Of a stretch of 64,000 nucleotides of DNA, positions 1-9,138 are shown in pieces. Origin of the DNA: Paludibacteraceae bacterium (GTDB taxonomy: Bacteria; Bacteroidota; Bacteroidia; Bacteroidales; Paludibacteraceae); the NCBI GenBank assembly GCA_017477325.1, contig JAFUWV010000002.1:248001-312000 (forward strand). Direction: 5' to 3'. Below the pieces are notes generated by a model. That model was not told where the DNA came from and made no database searches. It worked only from the letters and a program-made list of their open reading frames with translations. Position 1 is the first letter of the stretch. The number at the start of each line of letters is the position of its first letter. The translations under genes were made by a program, and so were the position numbers.

Positions 1-2
1 TA

Positions 3-1007
3 TGTCAAGGTTGTGAGCAGGATGAGAGTCGCAAAGGTAATAAGGACTACGACCGCACAAAAGAGGATAGTCATTGGTATGTGGCGGGTGTGCCTGCTTT
101 CCAAAATTGTACAATAAGTGCTCATAGTGCTACTATTAAAAACGACAATGTACTTAATATGAGCGGGGAAAATCCGTTGTACTATTACGAGTGGAATTAT
201 AATAGCGGTTCACCAACATACACCCCTCGTTCTTCAGTTGGAACCGAGTTCAAGTCAACATTTGCATATATGTTCCAATATGCAGGCAATATAACATGGG
301 TAAGTACCACCGGCATTTCTGCCTCTACACCATCAGGCATAGCAGCAAGACGAGTTGCTGATGAAGAGGGCGTAGTTGAAGAGATGACATTGCAATTGAC
401 CAACGGAGAAGATGTGTTTGACCACGCATATATAACTCTCAATGACATTGCGACCTCAGACTATGACTTGAATCTTGATCTAAGCAAGATAATGAATGAT
501 GGCCCGCAAATATACTCACTGGTAGGTTCTTACAATATGGCTGCAAACCAACTTCCTCACTCCGCAACCGAAGTACCTCTTGGTATTGTCTTCCCTGAGA
601 CGGGAGAGTATCAGATCGCATTGGCGAAGGGTATGCCTGCCGGTAAGTCTGTCAGCATCTATGACGCGGCTGAGAGTCGTGAGTATAGTCTGGAGAATCC
701 GGTTACCGTCTATGCTGACAGTGCCCACACTTCAGTCGGGCGCTATTCCGTCAGAATACAGAAGAAGCAGGGACAGATAACGACTGCAGCAGACAATACT
801 CTGTCAGGCACTATCTCTGTCACTCAGGCTGACGGCAGACTCTTCATCAGCGGAATAGAGGGCAGGGCGGAAGCCATGCTGTACGACATGACGGGCAAGT
901 TGCTTTACCGCACACTGGTTGAGTCAGGCGAAGGCATTGCAGCGCCCCAACAGGGTATATACCTGATGCGTGTTGCAGGGCAGACACTGAAAATCAACAT
1001 CCGCTAA
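3..1007 (+). CDS. C-terminal part of a secreted protein with T9SS sorting domain
   Basis: The reading frame is open from the first bases of the window, so the 5' end lies outside; 334 residues are visible. The body is not a family I recognise. The last ~70 residues have the pattern of a type A T9SS C-terminal sorting domain (YDMTGKLLYRT, then QQGIYLMRV and a basic end). This predicts export by the Sec system, then passage through the type IX system and anchoring at the cell surface. A CxxCxxxE pattern occurs near the visible start. A strong hairpin follows the stop codon. Function unknown; surface location is an inference from the C-terminal domain. Confidence 0.75.
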   Translation, partial: CQGCEQDESRKGNKDYDRTKEDSHWYVAGVPAFQNCTISAHSATIKNDNVLNMSGENPLYYYEWNYNSGSPTYTPRSSVGTEFKSTFAYMFQYAGNITWVSTTGISASTPSGIAARRVADEEGVVEEMTLQLTNGEDVFDHAYITLNDIATSDYDLNLDLSKIMNDGPQIYSLVGSYNMAANQLPHSATEVPLGIVFPETGEYQIALAKGMPAGKSVSIYDAAESREYSLENPVTVYADSAHTSVGRYSVRIQKKQGQITTAADNTLSGTISVTQADGRLFISGIEGRAEAMLYDMTGKLLYRTLVESGEGIAAPQQGIYLMRVAGQTLKINIR

Positions 1008-1068
1008 GGCAAGTGGCAACTATATAGCAAATGTGGAGACAAAGAGCTTCTGTTTTTCTCCTGCAATT

Positions 1069-1114
1069 ATCATTATACCCTCCATGCCGTATGTTGGCCT
1101 GAGGGTATAATGAT
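1069..1114. terminator. Bidirectional hairpin terminator
   Basis: A 14-bp inverted repeat (arms 1069-1082 and 1101-1114, core TATACCCTC/GAGGGTATA) with an 18-nt loop separates two convergent genes. It can serve both strands. Confidence 0.7.
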
Positions 1115-1130
1115 GTTATAATAGAGTTTC

Positions 1131-1180
1131 AGTAACCCATAACCAGTAACCCGTAACCAGTAACCAGTAACCAGTAACCA
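1131..1180. repeat. CAGTAAC heptamer tandem array
   Basis: Seven consecutive 7-bp units: CAGTAAC with variants CCATAAC and CCGTAAC. The array fills the space just before the end of the DUF6377 gene. The same heptamer family recurs at 54160-54290. Confidence 0.85.
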
Positions 1181-1181
1181 T

Positions 1182-2744
1182 TTATCCGAGTTGAAACAGT
1201 GCTTGATTGAATTGCTCGGTGCTGAGGTCGCTGCGGTTCTTGACGCGTGTCTTGTAGGTATAGACGGTGTTGATGGAGTAGTCGAGTATCTGTGCTATCT
1301 TCTCGTTGTCGCTCACTCCGAGGCGTATCAGTGCAAAGATACGGAGTTCCGGACTGAGCAGTTCTCCCTGCACAGGCATTATCTGCTCGTCGTGACGCAG
1401 AAGCGAGTTGAACTGCTCCACGAAACCGGGGAAGATACGCAGTATCATCTCGTCCAGTTGCTTGTAGAACACTTTTCTTGTTCGCGTAGCGTTATACTGC
1501 GGCGGTATGGTCAGCAGCTCCTCCGTGCGCCGCTCCTGTGCACGACGCTTCACGTAGCGCTGATACATGGCAAATCTGTTGAGTGTCTCGGTCTGGTTGC
1601 AGAGGAAAGTGGATATATATTCCTCTTTTATGTTGTTTGCCTCTTCCAGTTTCTGGTTGATCTGTGTTATGGTGTTGTGTGCACGCTGAACCGCCCGAAC
1701 ACGGTTGTAAAGCAGTATGAGCACGATGAACAGCACCAGAAGCAGAGCATACGTCACTATGCTTAAGGCGCGTATGCGGGTGTTCTGCTCCTCGAGTTGC
1801 TGCATCTGTGCATGCTCAATGATGGGCAGTATCTGACCAATCTCCAGTTGGCGATGGCGTGCGTTGTAGAACTTGGCATCGTCGAGTGCTACGCGTATGT
1901 ATCTGACTGCACGCTCTGTCTGGCCCTGGTTGAAGAGTGCCATCGCAACATTGCGCAGTGCCACTGCCTCCTTTGTGGAGTTGCGTATGTCGGATATGGC
2001 GGCCAGTATGTTGTAGTGCAGGCTCTGCTCTATGTCGTTCATGGCATAGTAGATGTAGCCTATTGAGGAATAAGTGATGGCTTTCTCATGCTCTGAGATC
2101 AGCGGTGACTTGAGTTGCATGCGGAAGCGCTCAAGGCTACGGGTATAGTTCTGCTGCTTCATGTCGCGCACTGCCATCTCGTACCAATATCTGACAGTGT
2201 CCTGTGGCGAGAGCAGTTGCAGAGCCTTGTCAGAGTAGGTGCTGCCCTGATTGATATATTCATAATAGAGGTCTGAGCGGTTGTAGTCGGCAAGGTCGTA
2301 CAGGAGGCGCGCATAGGTGGTGTAGTATTTTGTCTGCACAGCTGTGTCGGCTCCTGCGATGTCGATGGCTTGAAACAGGTCGGCACTCTCTTTGAACAGT
2401 CCTGCCGAGAGATAGGCGAACCCTTTGTTTATCAGAGCTTCTGTCTGCCGGTTGATGTCGGTGCTTGCAGTGGCGGCATCCAGCAGACGGTCAACATAGA
2501 GGTGCGCAGAGTCGTAGTTGAAAGAGGCATATTCCTCAAACAGCATGTTCAAACGCTCGTATTGCGACAGGCTGTCGCAGCTTTGTATACGGCAGATGCG
2601 CTCTGCCTTCTGTTGGTCGTAGTGTTCACGCTGACTCAGGTAGTAGTCAAGCGAGTCCAGGTCGGCAGTGTTAATACCGACAGCACTGCCGGCGGTACTC
2701 ACCAGCATGATGCATGCAACAATACTTATGATATGCTTTCTCAT
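1182..2744 (-). CDS. TPR / membrane / HTH regulator (DUF6377-type, SusR-like)
   Basis: 520 residues. An N-terminal signal or signal-anchor segment is followed by TPR-like helices (about residues 40-310), one membrane segment near 325-345 (ALLLVLFIVLILLYN), a coiled-coil stretch, and a C-terminal LuxR-type helix-turn-helix (SPELRIFALIRLG... KIAQILDYSINTVYTYKTRVKNR). This layout suits a regulator that senses a sugar in the periplasm and binds DNA in the cytoplasm, as in DUF6377/SusR-like proteins of Bacteroidales. The start overlaps the stop of the upstream GH87-like gene by 4 bp, so the two are translationally coupled. It is the obvious candidate regulator of the diverging susCD arm. Ligand unknown. 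Confidence 0.8.
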   Translation of the reverse strand: MRKHIISIVACIMLVSTAGSAVGINTADLDSLDYYLSQREHYDQQKAERICRIQSCDSLSQYERLNMLFEEYASFNYDSAHLYVDRLLDAATASTDINRQTEALINKGFAYLSAGLFKESADLFQAIDIAGADTAVQTKYYTTYARLLYDLADYNRSDLYYEYINQGSTYSDKALQLLSPQDTVRYWYEMAVRDMKQQNYTRSLERFRMQLKSPLISEHEKAITYSSIGYIYYAMNDIEQSLHYNILAAISDIRNSTKEAVALRNVAMALFNQGQTERAVRYIRVALDDAKFYNARHRQLEIGQILPIIEHAQMQQLEEQNTRIRALSIVTYALLLVLFIVLILLYNRVRAVQRAHNTITQINQKLEEANNIKEEYISTFLCNQTETLNRFAMYQRYVKRRAQERRTEELLTIPPQYNATRTRKVFYKQLDEMILRIFPGFVEQFNSLLRHDEQIMPVQGELLSPELRIFALIRLGVSDNEKIAQILDYSINTVYTYKTRVKNRSDLSTEQFNQALFQLG

Positions 2745-4705
2745 AACCTGATTTTTATTACCTCTTTGTCGGTCTTAACTATTATAATCCCCGATTCCAT
2801 CGGCAGTTTTCTGTAGTCATTACAGACGCCGGAGTATAAGGTTTGGCCCTGCGGTGTGAGCAACTCGACATATTGTCCGTTGAGCAGGGCAAGGCTTTGC
2901 ATGGCGGAAGGTTTTTCGAGACTCTCAACGGCAGTGCCTTCGCATTCGGTTATTACAAATGTTGCCATGTGTTGCGACTGCTCGTCTTTGCTGCAGTTCT
3001 CGAAACTGAGGTTGCAAAAGTCTGCAGTACCTTGTGCTCCACTGTAGTATATGCCGTATCCATCGGCATTTTTGACGCTTATGTCATGCATCTTGAGGTT
3101 GTTCAGTTTCTTCCCGTTCTGTCCTCTCAGGTATATAGCGTTGGTGCGTGAGTCTAAGATATCGAAGTTCTGCAGGGTCACGTTGTTGATGTCGTAGTTG
3201 GCGGTGGCGGCAAGTGTGAGAGCGCCTTGCATGTTTGCCCAGAAGTCACCCGACTCTGCCCATGTGCCGCTCTTGCAGCCGGAGTGTACTATAGTAATGT
3301 CATGCAGAAGTATCTCTCCTTCCGCTTTGAATCCGGTACCTGCGAAGTCGGTCGTGAGTCGCACACCGCACTCCAGTGCATCATACACGGCTATGTGGTG
3401 TGCCGTCTGCTGTTTGCCTCCGAAAAAGGCCAGACTGCTCGCCCGCCAGTTGTCCTCCGCAGTGCAGTAGCGGAAAGTGCAACCGGAACAGAGGTTGCCT
3501 GTTGACCACGATGCCATGTCGTCGTCTCCGTTGTTGCGGAAACTGCAGTATTGCACAGTGTGACCTGTCGAGCCCTTGCACAGATTGATTCCGTCAGCGT
3601 AGTTGTTGCGGAAACGGCAGTATTCAACAAGCAGATTCTTCGAGTTGTTGCCTGAGTAGTCGGCTATCCATGCGCCGCACTCGAAGTGCTCCACCCAGCA
3701 GTTTCTGATAACCGAACCGGTGCCGAATCCTCCTTGAAAGCCTTTGCCTACCTGCTTTGAGTCGTTGTTCAGGTAGTAGCGTTTGTTATTGATGGTGTTG
3801 ATGGAGAAACCCTCTACCGCAAGGTTGTTGGCAGAACCTTCTATACCGCGCTTGGAGTATGTGCTCTCTTCGTCCGACGAAGCGGTGAAATACAGTTCGG
3901 TGTACCACTCGCCAGCACCTACGAGACGTGTGTTCTCTTTGTTCATGTAGATTCTTGAAGGCACTTCTATTCTGCCTGCCGGCACATAGATGGTCTTGCC
4001 CTGATTGTTCCACACAAAGGTGTTGAGTGCACCGTCGATTGCAGGGTTATACTCGATGATATCTGTATATTCAGTATAGTCAGCCGCAGTCTTTGCTTTT
4101 GCTACGGCTTCAAGTTCTACAAAGTCGATAGTGTAGGCAGCGGTGTTCTCATCTGTCTTTTCGATGCGCAGGGTACTGCCTGCCGGCACTTCTTTGTTCA
4201 GGAGAAAATGTTTCTCGTCGAATTTCATGCGCACCATCTTGTTGTCAGCCGGTGTGTTGTCAGGGTAGTTGCCGTTGCGCACTGTGTATTGCCATGCCCA
4301 GTAAGAGTCGAGGGTGAACTGCTGTGTGAACAGCACATCTCCCGCTGTATTGGAGGCAGTTAGCAGAAAGTTGCCTTTTGTGCCCTTTCCATCGGAAGAA
4401 TCAGGCAGAGAAAAGCGTATGTTGAAACCTTGTCCAGCCTTGTCTGTTGTCCATGCTATGTACTCTCCTTTGCCCGTCAGTTGCACAGCCTGCTGATGAG
4501 AGGCTTCGCTCTGAACCGTGCGTTGGTTGTCTGACTTTTCAAGAAATGTACCGTTTGTCTGACAAAGTTCCGGCTCTGCCTCATATCTCTGGTACGGGCG
4601 GTTGTGCCAGCCTCTCTGCATGGCGTCTTCTGCAAAGTCGTACACTTGTGCCTGAGTGTTTGCACACAGTAGTGTAGCAAACAAAAAATATAGACTCTTT
4701 TTCAT
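2741..4705 (-). CDS. GH87-type alpha-1,3-glucanase, secreted
   Basis: 654 residues with a signal peptide ending about residue 20. Residues 40-200 resemble the CBM35-like module of GH87 enzymes (YEAE, PDSSDGKGTKG, SYWAWQY, VPAGSTLRIEK). Residues 225-600 form a right-handed parallel beta-helix. The decisive motif is D371 (ADGINLC) followed exactly 23 and 24 residues later by D394 and D395 (NNGDDDMASWS). The three catalytic aspartates of characterised GH87 alpha-1,3-glucanases have the same spacing. The C-terminus (about 605-654) resembles a T9SS sorting domain, implying surface display. First gene of a two-gene operon with the regulator. Alternatives are another beta-helix family such as GH28 or GH49, but the aspartate spacing and the N-terminal module favour GH87. 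Inferred substrate: alpha-1,3-glucan. Confidence 0.78.
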   Translation of the reverse strand: MKKSLYFLFATLLCANTQAQVYDFAEDAMQRGWHNRPYQRYEAEPELCQTNGTFLEKSDNQRTVQSEASHQQAVQLTGKGEYIAWTTDKAGQGFNIRFSLPDSSDGKGTKGNFLLTASNTAGDVLFTQQFTLDSYWAWQYTVRNGNYPDNTPADNKMVRMKFDEKHFLLNKEVPAGSTLRIEKTDENTAAYTIDFVELEAVAKAKTAADYTEYTDIIEYNPAIDGALNTFVWNNQGKTIYVPAGRIEVPSRIYMNKENTRLVGAGEWYTELYFTASSDEESTYSKRGIEGSANNLAVEGFSINTINNKRYYLNNDSKQVGKGFQGGFGTGSVIRNCWVEHFECGAWIADYSGNNSKNLLVEYCRFRNNYADGINLCKGSTGHTVQYCSFRNNGDDDMASWSTGNLCSGCTFRYCTAEDNWRASSLAFFGGKQQTAHHIAVYDALECGVRLTTDFAGTGFKAEGEILLHDITIVHSGCKSGTWAESGDFWANMQGALTLAATANYDINNVTLQNFDILDSRTNAIYLRGQNGKKLNNLKMHDISVKNADGYGIYYSGAQGTADFCNLSFENCSKDEQSQHMATFVITECEGTAVESLEKPSAMQSLALLNGQYVELLTPQGQTLYSGVCNDYRKLPMESGIIIVKTDKEVIKIRL

Positions 4706-4725
4706 ACTTTAGAAGTTTTGACACG

Positions 4726-4758
4726 ACAAAGTTACTCAAACTTTTTCATAACTGAAAA
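4726..4758 (-). promoter_or_regulatory. Promoter of the GH87-regulator operon
   Basis: On the minus strand a TAACTTTG -7 element (4733-4726) lies about 20 bp after a TTTTC -33-like element (4758-4754). It sits just upstream of the GH87 start codon (4705), giving a very short leader. Confidence 0.55.
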
Positions 4759-4916
4759 TCCTGCTCTTTCATATCGGTCATACTGCCTGTAATATAGGAT
4801 ACTGAATTTGGTATTTTATCTTGATTTACTCAATAGTGATTTTGATTTATTAAGCTTATTTATAAATGTTTAGTATCAGAGTGAGGAAATATTTTTCTAT
4901 ATTCGTAATATATTAA

Positions 4917-4947
4917 TTTTCAAGTGTATTATTGTAGTATAACTTTG
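4917..4947 (+). promoter_or_regulatory. Promoter of the sus-like operon
   Basis: TAACTTTG at 4940-4947 with a TTTTC-like upstream element near 4917-4921. The -7 octamer is identical to that of the diverging promoter at 4726-4733. The 200 bp between the two is AT-rich and is where a regulator would bind; I see no clear operator repeat there. Confidence 0.6.
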
Positions 4948-5017
4948 CAGTGCAAAACAAGCAACACAAGCAACATTAATCAACAATATTTATTAACCCT
5001 CAAAAACTTTATTTATC

Positions 5018-5830
5018 ATGAAGAAGATTACTTTTATTATTGCTGCCGCTCTGGTAGCTCTGAGTGCAAGTGCACACACTCTCAACAACCCTGTAGGTGC
5101 TGATGGTCGCTACATTGTCAAGTACGACTGCGCCGCCGGTCAGTTTGCAACAGCCAACGATATGGAGTTCGACGAGACCTTCACATTTGCTGTTGACATA
5201 AAAGGTACATGGCTTGAGGACTGGCTACGTGAAACTCCTACAGCCGAAGGTGCAAGCCGTGCTATTGCTGTTAACAAATGGACCAGCAAGGGCGACGTAA
5301 GCGGTGATACCAACCGTATGAAACAAATATCCGGAACCATCTGGGGTATGACAGTCAACTATGCTCAGATCTTCTCAAATCCGGATGTTCTCGCAGCAGA
5401 AGTGCTCCAGAAAGACACCGTTATGTATATTTATGGTCAGATTTTCGGTTTTGAGTACACTGCCGATAACCCCGGTGCAGGTTGGTGGATGTGGGGCAGT
5501 GCCACTGTAGGCGAGAATACTCAGGCTGACGGTGCTGACTGCCTTTTCACTTTTGCTCCTTACACAGGAGAAAAGACAAGCGAGGACCTTTATGTAGAGG
5601 ACTATACTGATGCTGCCATCTATGGTTTTGACGTTAAGGGCTATGCAGCTCCTTGTGCAACCGAGGCAACAGCAGTAGAAGACGTTAATGCCAACCTCGA
5701 GGTTGTTGCTACCGAGTACTACAACATTCTCGGTATGCGTCTGGAGGCTGCTCCTGAGAACGGCGTTTATGTACGCACCAATGTTCTCGAAAACGGCAAG
5801 CGCGTAAGCGAGAAAGTTATCGTTAAATAA
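5018..5830 (+). CDS. Secreted protein of unknown function heading the sus operon, T9SS-type end
   Basis: 270 residues. Signal peptide at 1-19 (ALVALSASA). The middle is rich in aromatic residues (GAGWWMWGSATV, WLEDWL). The last ~40 residues (YYNILGMRLEAAPENGVYVRT...KVIVK) match a T9SS type A sorting domain. It is the first gene after the promoter and lies directly before susC, where a surface glycan-binding protein would be expected. I do not recognise the fold, so binding of alpha-glucan is an inference from position and from the exposed tryptophans. A stable hairpin separates it from susC, so its mRNA may be more abundant than the rest of the operon. Confidence 0.75.
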   Translation: MKKITFIIAAALVALSASAHTLNNPVGADGRYIVKYDCAAGQFATANDMEFDETFTFAVDIKGTWLEDWLRETPTAEGASRAIAVNKWTSKGDVSGDTNRMKQISGTIWGMTVNYAQIFSNPDVLAAEVLQKDTVMYIYGQIFGFEYTADNPGAGWWMWGSATVGENTQADGADCLFTFAPYTGEKTSEDLYVEDYTDAAIYGFDVKGYAAPCATEATAVEDVNANLEVVATEYYNILGMRLEAAPENGVYVRTNVLENGKRVSEKVIVK

Positions 5831-5848
5831 TTACCTTATTATTAACAG

Positions 5849-5874
5849 CGCAGGGTGCCAAGCGGCATCCTGCG
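5849..5874 (+). promoter_or_regulatory. Intra-operon hairpin (attenuator or mRNA stabiliser)
   Basis: Arms 5849-5859 and 5864-5874 pair over 11 bp (CGCAGGGTGCC / GGCATCCTGCG, one G-U) with a 4-nt loop. It starts 18 bp after the first gene's stop codon and ends 19 bp before the susC start. The following tract is only weakly T-rich, so partial read-through is likely. Confidence 0.6.
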
Positions 5875-5893
5875 TATTGTATTATTCAGAGTC

Positions 5894-8800
5894 ATGAAAA
5901 GCATCTCACGCATTACTCTCGTTTTGCTGTGTCTTGGTATGGCCACTTTCAGTTATGCCCGTAAGGTGGAAGGAAAAGTAGTTGAGCCGTCGGGTGAACC
6001 GGTCATAGGAGCTACCGTGATGGAGCAAGGCACAACCAACGGCACAGTGACCGATTTCGACGGTCTGTTCCAACTTGAGATAGCCGAAGGCAAAACGCTC
6101 ATTGTTTCGTATGTGGGCTACAAGACCTACACGGCAGTGATCACCGGAAAGACAGGTTTTCTCAATGTAACTCTTGAGGAAGACAGCGAAGTGCTGGAGG
6201 ACGTGGTGGTTATAGGCTACGGCACCCAGCGCCGGTCAGACGTCACCGGTTCCATCTCCTCTGTCAGCACGGAGGACATTCAGGACTTCTCTGCCAAGTC
6301 GCTTGCCGAGAGTCTCTCCGGCCTGGCTTCAGGTGTGACTGTAACCAAGGGTTCGGGTGCTCCGGGCGAGTCGGCAGACATACTTATTCGTGGAGCAGGT
6401 AGCATCAACGGCATGGCACCGCTGTATGTGGTTGACGGTGTGGCACAAGATGCAGGCTTCAACTTCAACATGCGTGACGTGGAGTCTATCGAGATACTCA
6501 AAGATGCAGGCTCTGCCGCCATCTATGGTTCACAGGCTGCAGGTGGCGTGATTCTGATAACCACAAAGAAAGGTAAGTCTGAAAAGACACAGGTAAGCCT
6601 CAATGCACGTGTCGGATGGCGTAACATTACGAGCAACATCCGTCTGCTGGGCACAGAGGACTGGATTCGTGCACGCGACGCATGGGGCACAGGCTCCACG
6701 CTCGATGTGCTGGGCGTAAGCAGCATACAGGAACTGCCCAACACCGACTGGATGAAAGTGATGTTCGGCACCGGTATCGAGCAGGAATACAACATCTCCG
6801 TCTCGCAAGCCGCAGAGAAGACAAAGTTCTTCCTCTCGTTCTCTTATATGGACGAGAAAGGTACATATATGGACACACGTGCACAGCGCTTCTCTCTGCG
6901 TGCCAACCTCGACCATAAGATAGGCAAGCACGTCAGCATAGGTGAGTCCGTCTATGGCAGCATGACAAAAACCAATCCTGCCACCAACTCCAGTATCTAC
7001 AATCACACCATACCTTTCCGCACCGTGCCGGTGGCAGAAGTCTTTGACGAGGACGGCAACTATGCCAAGACACCTATCCTTGCCGGCAGCGGACCCAACT
7101 TTGCAGGTCTGGAAGATGCTTTCCACGTCTTCCACGATGACAACTACAACCTCAATGCCCAGGCATACCTCAATGTAGAGTTCATCAAAGGACTCACATG
7201 GCGCACTACAGGTAGTGCCCACGTCAGTGCCTGGAGTCAGAACCACTTCACCGAGTACAAGGACTTCGGACCTGTGCAGGTAGGCGTACCCGGCGGACAA
7301 CTCAACTCCTATGCAGGCACCACTCTCCGCCTGATGTTCAACTCGGTGCTCACCTACGACGCCAAGTGGGGTGACCACAACTTCAAGGCCATGCTTGGTA
7401 CAGAGTGGTGGAAATACGACGGCTACAACCTGAGCGTGAAATCATACGACTTTGCCATTCCTGTGGCCCAGTCCATAGCCCTTGCCTCTACCGGTCCTAC
7501 CAAAGATGCTTCCGACGGACTGCCTATGGAGCGTCGCGGCTCTGCCTTTGCCCGCATCAACTACGACTACAAGAGCCGCTATCTGCTTGCCGTCAACTTC
7601 CGTGCCGATGCTTCCGACCGCTTCGTAAAGAAAAACCGCTGGGGCTTCTTCCCCTCGGTAAATGCAGGTTGGAGAGTGTCGGAAGAGAGTTTCATGAAAG
7701 ATAATGTAGGCTCATGGTGGGACAACCTGAAGATTCGCGGGTCATGGGGAATACTTGGCAACGACAACATTGCACAATATATGTATATGTCCAGTTACTC
7801 TCTGTCCGGAGTGAGTCACGCTTTCGACAATACCAGCGTTCAGCAGACAGGGGCGTGGATTGCAGTGCTGGGCAACGAGAACCTCAAGTGGGAAGAAGTC
7901 AATCAGTGGGACCTTGGTCTCGACCTCGGTTTCTTTGGCAACCGACTCACTGTAACCTACGACTACTACAACCGTCAGACACGCGACATGCTATACCGCG
8001 GCTCTCTGCCTCTCACTTCCGGCATGAGTTACTATTTCTCTTCCGACGACCCGGGCAACACTGTCACAGTGCAGTTTAATGCAGGTCTGGTGGAGAACAA
8101 AGGTCATGAAGTCACTATAGAGTGGAAAGAGAAACGCGGCGACTTCACCTATGGCATAGGTTGGAATGCAAGTTTCAACCGTAACACCGTAAAACGTATA
8201 GGCGACGAGCCCGGTGCCAGTGCAATAGACCGTGGTGTGGACAACTCATGGACGCTCATTGCACGTACTGAGGACGGCAATCCTATGTCGCTCTTCTATG
8301 GCTACGGAGTGAAGGGCATCTTCCAGAATCAAGAGCAGGTGGACCAGTACAACCAGTATGCTCTTGACAAGTGGAAAGAGCAGAATCCGACTCACCCCTT
8401 CGGGTTTGCTGCCAACGGGCAACCGCTCAATGCTGACGGACAGGAGATAGGCATATATTATCAGCAGCAGAACACAGGCGTAGGTGACCTCATTTACGAC
8501 GACAACGGACGCGGACGCGTCACAGCCGCTTCAAGAAAATATATAGGTAACCCTTGGCCCAAGATGGTGATGGGTCTCAACCTCAGCTTCGGTTGGAAAG
8601 GTATAGACCTGAGTGCTGTCTTCTCAGGTGCATTCGGCTTCGACATCATGAACCTCGTAAAGCCTTACACCAACACCTTCTCGTCAGACAACACCACTGC
8701 CAACATCTTCACTACTTCTTGCTTCGGTAAGGACAACACCACCGTCACCGACAATCCGCGAGTAGGTTATGTGAACGAACTCGGCAGTATGATAGGCGAT

Positions 8801-9091
8801 GGTGCCGCCAACAAAAACTACTCTACCGTCAGCGCTTATCTCGTTGAGCGGGGCGACTATCTGAAACTCAAGAATCTGAGTATCGGTTACACCCTGCCGC
8901 AACAAATCTCACGTAAGGCGCTGATGGAGAAGGCGCGTATATACTTCTCCGCGCAGAACCTGTTCACCATCACCAAGTATTCGGGCATGGACCCCGAGAT
9001 AGGCGGCAACTCGCTGATGTACAATGTGGATAATATCAATCGCTATATTCCTTCACGCCTGTTCTCATTCGGTTTGGATATAACGTTCTAA
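5894..9091 (+). CDS. SusC/RagA-family TonB-dependent outer-membrane transporter
   Basis: 1065 residues from the ATG at 5894. An in-frame GTG at 5855 lies inside the hairpin and gives no signal peptide, so the ATG is preferred. After the signal peptide comes the carboxypeptidase-regulatory-like domain (KVEGKVVEPSGEPVIGATV... GTVTDFDGLF), a TonB-box-like stretch and the plug (EVLEDVVVIGYGTQRRSDVTGSI, IRGAGSINGMAPLYVVDGV, EILKDAGSAAIYGSQAAGGV). The beta-barrel then ends in an aromatic-terminated strand (FSFGLDITF). It imports oligosaccharides released at the surface, working with the SusD-like lipoprotein next to it. Given the GH87 and GH97 enzymes around it, the cargo is probably alpha-linked gluco-oligosaccharide. 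Confidence 0.95.
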   Translation: MKSISRITLVLLCLGMATFSYARKVEGKVVEPSGEPVIGATVMEQGTTNGTVTDFDGLFQLEIAEGKTLIVSYVGYKTYTAVITGKTGFLNVTLEEDSEVLEDVVVIGYGTQRRSDVTGSISSVSTEDIQDFSAKSLAESLSGLASGVTVTKGSGAPGESADILIRGAGSINGMAPLYVVDGVAQDAGFNFNMRDVESIEILKDAGSAAIYGSQAAGGVILITTKKGKSEKTQVSLNARVGWRNITSNIRLLGTEDWIRARDAWGTGSTLDVLGVSSIQELPNTDWMKVMFGTGIEQEYNISVSQAAEKTKFFLSFSYMDEKGTYMDTRAQRFSLRANLDHKIGKHVSIGESVYGSMTKTNPATNSSIYNHTIPFRTVPVAEVFDEDGNYAKTPILAGSGPNFAGLEDAFHVFHDDNYNLNAQAYLNVEFIKGLTWRTTGSAHVSAWSQNHFTEYKDFGPVQVGVPGGQLNSYAGTTLRLMFNSVLTYDAKWGDHNFKAMLGTEWWKYDGYNLSVKSYDFAIPVAQSIALASTGPTKDASDGLPMERRGSAFARINYDYKSRYLLAVNFRADASDRFVKKNRWGFFPSVNAGWRVSEESFMKDNVGSWWDNLKIRGSWGILGNDNIAQYMYMSSYSLSGVSHAFDNTSVQQTGAWIAVLGNENLKWEEVNQWDLGLDLGFFGNRLTVTYDYYNRQTRDMLYRGSLPLTSGMSYYFSSDDPGNTVTVQFNAGLVENKGHEVTIEWKEKRGDFTYGIGWNASFNRNTVKRIGDEPGASAIDRGVDNSWTLIARTEDGNPMSLFYGYGVKGIFQNQEQVDQYNQYALDKWKEQNPTHPFGFAANGQPLNADGQEIGIYYQQQNTGVGDLIYDDNGRGRVTAASRKYIGNPWPKMVMGLNLSFGWKGIDLSAVFSGAFGFDIMNLVKPYTNTFSSDNTTANIFTTSCFGKDNTTVTDNPRVGYVNELGSMIGDGAANKNYSTVSAYLVERGDYLKLKNLSIGYTLPQQISRKALMEKARIYFSAQNLFTITKYSGMDPEIGGNSLMYNVDNINRYIPSRLFSFGLDITF

Positions 9092-9135
9092 AGGGTTTGA
9101 TAAGTTTGTAAAGTTTGACAAGTTTGTAATGTTAG
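9092..9135. repeat. AAGTTTGnn nonamer repeats between susC and susD
   Basis: Four 9-bp units of the type AAGTTTGTA fill the 47-bp gap between the two genes. Same family as at 13110-13182, 33417-33557 and 54016-54057. Confidence 0.75.
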
Positions 9136-9138
9136 ATT

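Noticed and set aside
1191-1766. Long open frames on the plus strand opposite the DUF6377 gene
   Set aside because: Antisense shadows of a real gene; no motif, cysteine-rich composition typical of reversed coding sequence. The same holds for 6530-7378, 19740-20648, 34159-35388 and 49428-50378.
2741-4705. Pectate lyase or GH28 assignment for the beta-helix protein
   Set aside because: The D, +23, +24 aspartate spacing and the CBM35-like N-terminal module fit GH87 much better.
5855-5893. Earlier GTG start for susC
   Set aside because: It lies within the hairpin and adds residues before the signal peptide; the ATG at 5894 gives a standard signal peptide.
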